Shown here: positions 9,015 to 17,738 of the stretch, in pieces
Layout of the letters: every line of letters starts with the position of its first letter
Position numbering within the stretch: position 1 is the stretch's first letter
Origin: Larix sibirica
Taxonomy: Eukaryota > Streptophyta > Pinopsida > Pinales > Pinaceae
DNA length: 22,693 nucleotides
Direction of reading: 5' to 3'
NCBI GenBank assembly: GCA_004151065.3
Contig: NWUY0300036007.1
Coordinates: forward strand, 8,335 to 31,027
Position numbers and translations under genes: made by a program
The notes under the pieces: model-generated
What the model was told of the DNA's origin: nothing
Database searches by the model: none
Seen by the model: only the letters and a program-made list of their open reading frames with translations

Positions 9015-12000
9015 TGTTGGTCCTCTCCCTTAATTGTCGATGGATTTGGATACCATAAAAAAAACTAGTCCCAAGACTGTTGATTACAAGTTCATGTTCT
9101 ATGATTGTTCTTTTACAAGAGACTTTAGCCTCGGGCAATCTCATTGCCGAGGATCTAAAGAGTTTGTTTCCAGGATGGAATTTTATTTGTGTGTATGCAT
9201 CTGGGAGGTCTGGTGGTCTAGTGATAGGATGGAATACAAATAACTTCCTGTGTACAAACAGTTGGGCCACCCAATCTACTTTGGGAGCAGTCCTTTTCTT
9301 CCGAGAATTAAGCATTTCTTTCTCCATTATCAATGTTTATGGACCTTACCAAAACTGATCAACTTTTTGGGATTGGTTTCTAGCAGTTGGTTTTCTCAAT
9401 GTGGAGAGGCTTATTATTGGTGGTGATCTGAATTTCACCCTTGGTGAGTCCGATATTTGGGGCTTAAAAACCCATAGAGACACTCTTGTCGAGTACTTCA
9501 ACAGATTATTGCATACACACACCCTCTTGGATATTCATCCACTTGCACTTAAGCCCACGTGGCAGAATATGAAATCTGGTGAAGATTACATTGCGAAGAG
9601 ACTCCACAGGTTTTTACTTAATGAAGGCACCATGAGATCGGCCTCATCAATCAGACATTGGGTCGGCGTTGGAGGTGATTCTGACCATCATCCTATTTTC
9701 CTGTAGATTGTTCAAAGGCTCATGAAACCTTCTAGCCCTTTCAAGTTCAATGTAAGGTGGCTTAAATATATGGAATACATAGAAATGATTAATCGGGCAT
9801 TGAATCCTCTTGATACAAATTGCCAAGTGTCAGCATCTATTCAATTCCACGAGAACCTTATGAAGATGAAGGAGTTGACTCTTCCCTGGATTGCACAAAA
9901 GAGAAAGGAACAATCACGAGGTCTAAAGTTTATTGAAGATGCCCTTGAATATTTTCATTCAAACCACCCTACAGGGTTTGAATCTGAAGCAAAAAGAATA
10001 GACATTGTTCATCTAGAGAATAAAAAAAGACATCTCTTACTAGAGGAAGAGGCTACGACCAGATTAAAGAGCGGATCCATCTGGCTCAGCTTAGGGGACA
10101 ATAACTCCAAGTTTGTTCACAAGTACATTCAACATAGAAAAAACATCAACTCCATTTGGCATTCAAAAGACGAGGATGGGATGGATTATTCGGGCTTTCA
10201 GGAGATAGCTAGTATAGGGATGGAACACTTCAAATAGATTTATTATGAAGCTCGAGAGGTATCATTGCTACATAAAATGACTTTAGCTTATGTTATCCCA
10301 ACATTCCTTGTTGAGGAACACAATGAAGAGTTGCAACAACTTGTGACTATGGAAGAGTTAAAAGAGGCAATAAATTCTCTGTAGAATGACAAAATCCTTG
10401 GTCCTGATGGGTGGCCAGTGGAGTTTTTTGAAAGTTTCTTGGATTTATTTGAAGTTGATCTCCTAGTTGTAGTTGAGGAATCAATGGTTAAGGGGAGAGT
10501 TGTGGCGGTGTTTAATTCCACTTTCACTACCCTTATACGAAAGGCAGATAATGGTATCTCTTTCAATGACTATAGGCCTATTTCTCTATGCAGTTGCATT
10601 TACAAAATCACTATGGAAGTGATTGCTAGATGAGTCAAAGCGATCCCGTCAAAGGTGATATCAGCAAAGCAACTTGCCTTCTTAAAAGGGAGACAGATCC
10701 ATGATGTAGTTGGTGTAGCACATGAGGCATTACACATTGTTAAAATCAAAATATTGTCGGCTGTGATTATGAGAGTAGACCTCATAAGGGCATATGATCA
10801 GGTGAATTGGTTATATCTAAGATTGGTATTACTACAAATCAGTTTCCACTTATCTACAATCAATTGGATCATGTCATGTGTCTAGACGGTCACATTTGCA
10901 ATCCTTATTAACGCATCTGCATCAAATTTTTTCAGATCGGCTAGGAGGCTAAGGAAAGGATGCCCCTGGGCACCCATCCTCTTCTTATTGATCGTGGAAG
11001 GGCTCAATAGATCTCTCAACAAAGATAAGCAAAATGGGACCTACAAAGGTATTGTGGTGGTAGGTAATATTAGGTTATCCCATTTACTGATCATCGATGA
11101 CATCCTTATCTTTACGGACATATCTTGAAGAGATATTACTAAACTCAAAAGGTTATTGGATTTCTTTATAGAGGCAATATGTATGCCTATTAACTCCATG
11201 AAGTCGTATGTTTCTTTCATGAATCTAGATGTGGTTTTGCTCATTGGATTAATACTCAGTTTAGATTTACGGAAGTCAATGTGGAGAACGGATTGTGATA
11301 TATGGTTTCTCTATTAAACCCAATGACTATGGAAAAAAGGATTAGACTTGGTTGATCGCTAGGGTGGAAAAAAGAATTCATCATTGGTACAACTTATGTC
11401 TATTAAAAGGAGGTAGATTTATTCTTCTGAAAGTGGTTTTGGAATCCATACATGTCTATTGGGTTACCATTGCCCACATTCCTAAGGGCACAATTAACAC
11501 CATCCATAAATTATCCTTTACTTTTCTATGGAATGGGCATGAACAAGAAAATCCTTTTCACTGGATTGCATGGGATAAATTGACTTGGCCTAAACATCTA
11601 GGCGGACCGGGATTGAAGCACCCCACCTTTTTTGCACAGGCTCTATCAACAAAAAATGTGCGGAGATTCATTAAGGAGAAAACCTTATGGACACAGGTTA
11701 TATTCTATAAATACATTCATCCACTGAGTATCGAAGATTGGATTAGGAGACATACATTCGATATCAAGAACGTATCAAACATGTGGAAGACTACTTTACA
11801 AGCATTTGCTTTAGTTCTTGATTGGCTTCAATGGAATATTGGTAACGACAAGAACGCCATAATTGGTACTGACTTGTGGACCGGCTACCGGGATGGACAT
11901 TTTATACCAGATCATCTTGTCACTTATCTACAGGACAAACGTATTATCTTTCTTCACCATATCAATGACCCAGTAAATACTAGTCTTCACAGACAAGAGT

Positions 12001-13159
12001 GGCTATCTGCAGAACAATTGGAAATCACACAACCCAACAGAGAACTTTGGGAAAATTATATAGCCACTTTAAAATCATCATGTATCATATTGGTTGATAC
12101 CGTGGATGAGATAGTCTGGAGTTGGAATTCGATAGGGGGGGAATTATACTCCATGTTTGGGATACAAAGTCCTCAGAGAAGAACATGATTTTCCTGACAT
12201 TTTATGGCGACACTCTTGGTTATGGTAGACCAATGCCCCATTAAAGGTTAAACTTTTTGTTTGGTCTGCTTTATCTAAAAAAATACCGGTTTGGAGTATC
12301 CTCTGCAAGCACGTTTTTGCAATACCTGGAAGATTTCCTATGTGCAAAGAAGAAAATGAGACAATAGAACACCTCTTTATATACTGTCCTTATATTCAAT
12401 ATATGTGGAGAATCATTCAACAGGTCAAAGGACTGCAGTATAACTGGATTGGAGTGGACTTACAGGGAGCCTTGAAAGAATGGATGGAGGATCCTATATC
12501 ATCCAATTACCCAACTCTCCCCCTTTTCTTCATATGGAATACATGGCTTTCCCACAACCATGACACTTTTGAGGATCATAGTATCCCTCCGGGAGTTTAT
12601 GCTTATAAAAGTATTGCCACTATGGAGGTCATGCCTACATAGAATAAGAAAAAAACACCAATAATGATTGTGGAATAACATGTTGATCAGTCTATCCCAT
12701 GGTGTTTCTTCGATGGAGCATCACAAGGTACCCGAAGGATTGGAGGTGCAGGGGGTATTATATACTCTACACCTAATACATGGTCAAAATTTGCAGCAAA
12801 TATTGGCCCCTGCACCAACAATAGAGCAGAGTTGATTGCCTTGAAATATACTTTACAATTAGCATTATTAAAAGACATACATAGATTACATGTTATAGGT
12901 GACTCAAAGATGGTGATCACTTGGATGCAATACAAGAGACCTCCCCCAAAATTTTTTACTCAGGCCTATCTATGAGGAGACTGTACGACTTACAGAACTC
13001 TTCACCAGCCTTAGCTTTCAGCATGTTTTTAGAGAAAGGAAATCTACAGCCGATGGATTATCAGAAATTGGGTTGTAGTTGGGTGCAGGTTACTGGCAGC
13101 GATGGGAATGTACAGGTGATACCATTGTTGAAGATGATCCATGTCCCATTACACTATAA
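9014..13159 (+). pseudogene. LINE ORF2: endonuclease, RT, zf-RVT and RNase H, broken
   Basis: About 1,380 codons. The first frame runs 9014 to about 11230 with stops at 9056, 9356, 9704, 10235, 10382, 10631, 10883 and 11126. Endonuclease (9026-9706): LNCR, LQET, INVYGP, IGGDLN and SDHHP are present, but the RLDRF motif reads RLHRF. Reverse transcriptase (about 10350-11540): GPDG, YRPISL and VDLIRAYD are visible, and the FADD box reads IIDD, keeping both Asp. Two frameshifts at about 11230-11310 lead into 11352-12188 (IEKR, GGR and GGPGLKHP thumb region). The G7 run at 12135-12141 shifts the frame again into zf-RVT (KVKLFVW; one Cys lost, FPMC in place of CxxC). RNase H (about 12700-13159) keeps FDGAS, NNRAEL, GDSK and ADGLSE, with one more shift near 12965. 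The element cannot transpose. Confidence 0.85.
12135..12141 (+). other. G7 homopolymer frameshift in LINE ORF2
   Basis: Frame 11352-12188 matches related LINEs up to SIGG. After the seven-G run the matching frame is one base later (GGNY, then LGYKVL), which corresponds to the GGSY and GYKLL segment of the LINE at 17429-19548. A single-base gain in the run explains the break. Confidence 0.7.
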
Positions 13160-13476
13160 TTTATATAGCCTTTGGAAAACTTATCATAAAAAATATGTAT
13201 CGAGATGGACTATGTTTTTTTGTCTTTTTTTTTTAAATTTTCTTTCAAAAGGCATATGGCATTCATCCTTTATACATGAATCCAAAATAGTCTACATGGC
13301 TAGAAGAAATCAAAGATACAATGTTAGTAGATGAAGACTTTTATGATGAAGATATATAAAATACATATTAATGCATATGTAACGAAGACCATAGGCTCTG
13401 AAAAATGTGATACATTCTATTTTTATTAAAATGTATTACAAGAATTTTCCAAAAAAACAAAAAACAAAACAAAACA
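13160..13476 (+). other. LINE 3' UTR and A-rich tail
   Basis: Follows the RNase H stop. It ends with a stem-loop, then AATTTTCC and an A-rich tail with scattered C (13451-13474), the same order as at the end of the LINE at 4524-5542. Confidence 0.6.
13407..13439 (+). other. 3'-end stem-loop of the full-length LINE
   Basis: GTGATACATT (13407-13416) pairs with AATGTATTAC (13430-13439) over 10 bp with one G-U wobble around a 13-nt loop. It lies 11 nt before the A-rich tail. Its stem sequence differs from that of the first LINE, although the position and following TTTTCC are shared. Confidence 0.55.
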
Positions 13477-13800
13477 TATTAAATAAAAAATAACCCTTTA
13501 TTGAATGGTTTATATAATGAAATGTCCACTAACCTTTTATTCAATGGTTTATATGTACCCATAGTTATGTAGATGTTTATTATCTTGTTATCACATAATG
13601 AGTTAAAGATGACCAAAGTCCATCACTTAAAAGGAAGTTCATTTGGATCACTAGTAAATATGATATTATGGTTATGATTTGTATTTAGAAATGGTTTATT
13701 TAATGATAATTTAATATGTTTAAAGTTTATATAATTTAGTTGAGTATTTAAGTAAATATGTTTAAATTTAAATTTAGAAGTGTTTTTTTAAATGAAGATT
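13477..13800. repeat. Diverged tandem array, segment 2
   Basis: Array landmarks resume directly after the LINE tail: CATATTAAAT, CCCTTTATTGAATGG (with a partial duplicate CCTTTTATTCAATGG near 13532), GTTTATTATC, GAGTTAAAGATGACC, AAGTCCATCAC, AAGGAAGTTCATTT. Similarity fades between about 13700 and 13800. Confidence 0.6.
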
Positions 13801-14389
13801 GGTTATTTTTATAATAACAAGTGAGAGATAAATCATTTTTTCTCAATTAACTTGATGACAAATTATTATTGTGAATAACTGACAACTCTCAACTAACTTG
13901 GTGACAACTCTCAACTAACTTGGTGTTATATCATTTATAACTTAAAAATTAAAGTAATGATCATATACAAAAAAATAATTAATATATAACATATTTAAAA
14001 CCTTGTTTCACATAGGTAGCCTTCACAAAATCTCAAATGACTAAATACTAAAACATTATTACCAAACTATGAGTATACAAAATAAATATAAGCCTTCTTT
14101 TTATTAAACTTCATATAATAAATTAAAGTTTGACTGATCTTTTATTATCAGAGAAGTGGTTACCTTTTGTATTAAATAAATAAAAAGGAGAATTGGAGTT
14201 ATATTGTCTAGTTATTTAAAAAAAACTTTCAAAGAGTTCCCATTAAAGATAACATGGAGGCATCTATGCTCCTTGCTTTCTCAAAATGTTGTTCAACATT
14301 ATATTTCTCCGTGGCTACTACTTGTTCATGTCCAAATGATCCAATTCATACAATTAGGGATGCAAGGTTATTAGCTTCTAAAAACTAGG
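13801..14389. other. A+T-rich stretch with a 22-bp tandem repeat, no gene seen
   Basis: TGACAACTCTCAACTAACTTGG occurs twice in a row (13881-13902 and 13903-13924), with a degenerate partial copy just upstream. The rest shows no reading frame or recognisable repeat. The 3' end of the decayed minus-strand block should lie here, but I see no clear T-run marking it. Confidence 0.5.
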
Positions 14390-14960
14390 TTTTTGTTGTA
14401 GATACAGATGACATACTTTCTCCTACAACTCCTTGATCTTATCTTCTTTCCCTTCTAGCTTATCCATGTTACTTTTTTCCCTGCATCCAAAATCACTATT
14501 TTCCTTTTTTGTTTTTTTCCAGTTGAGCCTTCATCCTAATCATTTGTATCCTTGTAGGTTTTAGGTCCCTAACATAATTTTGTTCCCACTCTTTTCACCA
14601 TGTTTCCCACCTTCCCATAACCAAGGTTGCATTCTCTTGGTTATCATCACAGTGGTGTTCACAATGTTGAATCGAGTCATACAAAGTGGAGTGTTCATAA
14701 AACACACAGAAAATTGGGTAATCGTGTTAATTAATCATATAGTAACCTCTCGTAAGTCTCCTCCAATCAAAGACCTAGATACCTTCTAAATTTTTGAAGT
14801 GAAGATCATTGATGTGTAGAAGAAGAATCATATGAAAACCAAGACTCGATTCCCAGTTAGCAAAGTGCTTATTTAACTAGCTACTGAGACATCCAATTTA
14901 TTCCCATAAAATGCTTGGAGATACTTCCATCAATTATCTTCAAAAACCATCAAGAGACAC
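14390..14960 (-). pseudogene. Decayed coding remnant, unrecognised, coiled-coil-like end
   Basis: Read on the minus strand, one frame stays in register from about 14960 down to 14390 (about 190 codons) with roughly ten stops and no required frameshift. Protein-like stretches include WKYLQAFYGNKLDVSVA, LLTGNRVLV, SRSLIGGDLREV and, near the end, NMDKLEGKEDKIKEL, which has the charge pattern of a coiled coil. A second frame also gives a protein-like stretch over part of this region (RIQMIRMKAQLEKN), so local indels are possible. I do not recognise the family; a structural protein of a retroelement or a captured host exon are both possible. It lies downstream of an RNase H remnant on the same strand and could belong to the same insertion, although that gene order would be unusual for an LTR element. 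Confidence 0.4.
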
Positions 14961-15519
14961 CACTAGAGCTCAATAATTTACCTCTAGTCCCTAAGGGACT
15001 CCTTAAAAAGGGAAAACACAAAGCTTTAAATTTTTAAAAAATAAACAATATTATCAAATGACACCTGGTTTTGTTGACCTCTCAAAGATTGTTTCCATAT
15101 ATCACTGCCCCCGAAACTAGACAAATGAAGAAGGTTCCCACCTAAGATCTCCTAAAAGACAAAGGATAAATTAAAAAACTATAATCTTCATTGTGGTGAA
15201 TTTACACTCCAACAAATCCAAAGGGGGCTACTCCATGAACCTCTTAACCCAACACAATAATGAAACTTCCATATTTCAATTACAAACCGAGAAGAAAACA
15301 TACACACTCTGGACCATCCCATCCTACCAGGGTTATTAAGGTGAAGTCCCATGGACTTGCATCGTCGTCACGCATATCTATCCTCCAAATCGATTTCAAA
15401 TGCATGTGATTGTGGCTTTGCCACTTGTCTCATGGTATTGACGATTGACGAAGTCATGTAATAACATCGAGTGGGTTTAAAACTCAAGGAGCTACTAAAT
15501 TCCTCGTCCCCCCATTTTT
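14961..15519 (-). other. Decayed interior of the minus-strand block
   Basis: Between the two minus-strand remnants there are short protein-like stretches in more than one frame (for example CWVKRFMEXPPLDLLECK near 15225) separated by stops. They suggest former coding sequence or a 3' UTR, but no frame is long enough to name. Confidence 0.25.
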
Positions 15520-15890
15520 ATTAATATTCCACATTGTAGATCACACGCCTTGTTAGCTATTGCATCAACCTTTGTGTTTAACCCTTTCAAAATATGGAAA
15601 AATTATACATTTTCAAAACCTTCCATAGGTGTTTGGATTCAAGAAAGTAGCATGTTTAAATGTTGGTCTTTGGGTAAGGTTTTAGAGACTATATGACATA
15701 CAACCACCATAAAATCATCGACCACGGCCACCTTTTTTATGCCTTGATTCTTTATTGTCAAAATTCCTTTTCGTAGTGTCAAGACGTTGGCTTGATTATT
15801 TGAAGTCTCTCTAATACCTCAAACAAAAAAAGTTTTCTTATTTCCTTCAAAATTTAAGCTGACCCCACCCATACATGCCACCTTTGAAAA
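15520..15890 (-). pseudogene. RNase H-like (RVT_3) remnant
   Basis: On the minus strand one frame reads as a degraded RNase H over about 115 codons with only about three stops. Landmarks in order are ETSNNQANVLTLRKGI (consensus TNNQAE with the catalytic Glu changed to Asn), KVAVVDD in place of VxGDS, a helical stretch with FENV and FFHILKGLN, and VDAIANKACDL in place of ADxLANxA. The FDGA start is shifted or lost near 15890. It differs clearly from the RNase H of the other LINEs in the window (ANKA in place of SKIG or SKQ), so it comes from another lineage. The array resumes at about 15905, so the insertion appears 5'-truncated within RNase H. Confidence 0.55.
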
Positions 15891-15904
15891 GATCTACCAA
15901 GTCA

Positions 15905-16289
15905 TCAAATAAAAAAACTATTTGAATAATTTGTAAAAATGATACTATAATATATATTTTGTATTTTTAAACGACTTTATCAAAGTAACTTTAATTGGTT
16001 TTACATTTCCTAATCAGCATTCAAGCAAATCATATTAAAAATACAAGGATAGATTAATTTTAGTTCAATCAACATTCAAGCAAATCATATTAAAAATATG
16101 TGATATAAATCTATCATATTAAAAATATAGGGATATAAATCTTAAAAGTAATTCCTTTATTCTATAATAATTGTTAACATATGTTAAAGTTCCATTATCG
16201 TGCTAATTACAAAATGAAATAAATATGTACTAAATTTAAATATAGGAGTAATTTTTTAAAATCATTTTTAAGATTTGTATTTTAAAATT
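15905..16289. repeat. Diverged tandem array, segment 3
   Basis: Landmarks run in order: TTTGTAAAAATGATACTA, TTTTGTATTTTTAAACGACTT, TTTTACATTTCC, CATATTAAAAATA, AATCTTAAAAGTAATTCC, TTTATTCTAT. A CATATTAAAAATA motif is locally repeated three times (about 16030-16130). The segment ends with ATTTGTATTTTAAAATTAC at the next LINE. Confidence 0.7.
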
Positions 16290-16952
16290 ACTTTTTTTAC
16301 TTTGGGTCAAGAGAGCTTTGATATATGCATCCTCAATGAGGTCAGGAATCGCAGGAAACACTATTTGCTACTAGTTTTTATTTTTTGGTATAATTGGTAC
16401 ACCAGAAACAAGGTTATTTTTGAAAATTTGATCCCGAATATTCAAAAAACTATTTCTCAGATTATAAATGTGTATCAGTCCATCACTAGCGAACAGAAAT
16501 CAGTTTGCATACAAAAAATCAGTTTGTTTGAACCTAAATTTAATAGTCATGTTCTCTTCTTCGATGGAGCAGCTAGGAACGGTCTCTATGCTGCAGGTGG
16601 AGCTATTTTCATAAATCAGGTGGAGCTTCTAGCTCTTTGGTGCATTCTAAAAGTGGCCAGTATCTTTGGGATAGATGATCTGCAAATATTTGGTGACTCC
16701 TCGGTCACAATAAAATGGGCACAGGGTGAATTTAATTTAAAAGTTACTTCACTACTACATTGGTGCAAAAGGATCAAGTCAAAATTATGTCTTTTCAGAA
16801 ATTTCTCGTTGGATCACATTTACAGACAACACAACTCATTGACAAATAAACTGTCAAAACAGGCCCTGGATGGTGAGGAAGGTATCTTAGTCTGGGAAGA
16901 ATGTCAAGATTCCCATGTTTGCGATATGGGCACTAGGAGGTTGTTTGATTGA
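16290..16952 (+). pseudogene. LINE ORF2 C-terminus with shortened RNase H
   Basis: A single uninterrupted frame of about 220 codons up to the TGA at 16950-16952. It starts in the zf-RVT linker (FWYNWYTRNKVIFENL) and continues into RNase H: FFDGAARNG (first Asp kept), AGGAIFINQVELLAL (Glu kept), FGDSS (Asp kept), and LTNKLSKQAL, where the ADxLSK Asp appears as Asn. Between AIFIN and QVELLAL about 20 residues present in other RNase H domains are missing, so it has an internal in-frame deletion. The lack of stops suggests a younger insertion than the full-length LINE. The start is the insertion junction, not a true start codon. Confidence 0.75.
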
Positions 16953-17204
16953 TCCTTACACTTCTGGGTAAATTTTTGTTTTTTGATCACAGATCTATCT
17001 TATACAAAATTATAGATCTGGGAGGTATTTTTTGTTATATCAGATGACGTTTTGTCACTATATGTTGGCACAGAAGGACATTTTGACTATGTTGGGAGAC
17101 AGTACTCTCGATCTTTTCATAGTCAAGAACATTTTGTACTATTTGATTCTTAATCGAATATCAATGAAATGCTTTTTTTTCTGCAGGGAAAAAAGGTTTT
17201 ATGT
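16290..17204 (+). mobile_element. 5'-truncated LINE, second copy
   Basis: Contains the end of ORF2 and a 3' UTR of about 250 bp ending in GCAGGGAAAAAA. Array sequence stops at AAAATTAC on the left and resumes with GGTTTTATGTTTCCAC on the right, close to the expected phase, with at most about 20 bases missing. A weaker stem (TTGA-TTC with GAA-TA-TCAA, 17142-17164) lies upstream of the tail. No convincing target-site duplication is seen. Confidence 0.7.
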
Positions 17205-17428
17205 TTCCACATAAACTAACCATAGTCATTCAACATTTAAAAAAACTATATTAAAATCATGAAAATATGAATATAGAGAAGTGGCTCCTTTATTGGGTTA
17301 TACATGTTAATTGTTATATGAAGTTTACTATCTAATTGATTACATTTTCAAAATCAATTAATTATTATATGAGGCTTACTATCTAATTGACATTGTAAAG
17401 ATCAATTAAGTCCATAATTATAAATTAC
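17205..17428. repeat. Diverged tandem array, segment 4
   Basis: Resumes with GGTTTTATGTTTCCAC, then CTATATTAAAATCATG, GTGGCTCCTTTATTGGG, AATTGTTATATG and AAGTCCATAATT. A short segment containing TTACTATCTAATTGA is duplicated (about 17325 and 17372). It stops at the T-run that marks the A tail of the minus-strand LINE. Confidence 0.65.
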
Positions 17429-17453
17429 TTTTTTTCCCATAAAAAAGATCGTA

Positions 17454-17475
17454 ATTTATTATATTTATAATAAAT
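17454..17475 (-). other. 3'-end stem-loop of the minus-strand LINE
   Basis: ATTTATTATA and TATAATAAAT form a perfect 10-bp stem with a 2-nt loop, extendable by two more pairs if G-U is allowed. It lies about 20 nt before the A tail on the element strand. The composition is pure A+T, so chance is a real alternative. Confidence 0.45.
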
Positions 17476-17738
17476 CATATTGTTAAGAAGCACATAGTGC
17501 CTTTTTATACATTCTTACATTTCTTGATGAGTGTTCCAGATCACAAGCCTTACAATAAACAAGTATATATCCACTGTGTGTTGGAAGTGTTATATGTGCA
17601 CAATTCAGATTTCAGAACCATCAAGTGGTTTATATCAACATGTACAAAAAAGATAAAAAAACCAAATAACTAATTTTTAAATAATTCATGAGCTGTAATA
17701 AGGAGTGTTCTTCATAAAAAAATGCAAGGGAGAAATGT

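Larger units (their letters stand above)
6719..13476 (+). mobile_element. Near full-length plant L1-type LINE, inactive
   Basis: About 6.7 kb with a 5' UTR, ORF1 (7263-9014), ORF2 (9014-13159), a 3' UTR of about 250 bp, a 3' stem-loop and an A-rich tail (about 13451-13474). Both ORFs are dead. The outer limits are soft. TATTAAAT occurs at 6711-6718 and 13477-13484 and could be a short target-site duplication, but in A+T-rich DNA this is weak, and the left boundary may lie anywhere in 6643-6765. The array appears to resume after the element (CATATTAAAT, then CCCTTTATTG) close to where it broke off before it (AATCAATATCC). Confidence 0.8.

Noticed and set aside
9001-9333. 110-codon open frame on the minus strand
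   Set aside because: It lies antisense to the LINE endonuclease, whose plus-strand frame shows clear conserved motifs.
12921-13334. 137-codon plus-strand open frame
   Set aside because: It overlaps the end of RNase H in the wrong frame. The RNase H motifs (HVFRERKS, ADGLSE) are read in another frame.
6711-13484. TATTAAAT as a proven target-site duplication of the full-length LINE
   Set aside because: Eight A/T bases recur often by chance in this composition, and the array phase at the left side does not pinpoint the junction. It is kept only as a candidate.
13881-13924. CRISPR-like repeat
   Set aside because: Two adjacent 22-bp copies without spacers in plant-type DNA are a simple tandem duplication.
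14580-14789. 69-codon plus-strand open frame
   Set aside because: The opposite strand carries a longer in-register protein-like frame, so this is more likely its shadow.
15904-16290. Separate gene or regulatory region between two LINEs
   Set aside because: The whole segment follows the landmark order of the tandem array monomer and has no open frame.
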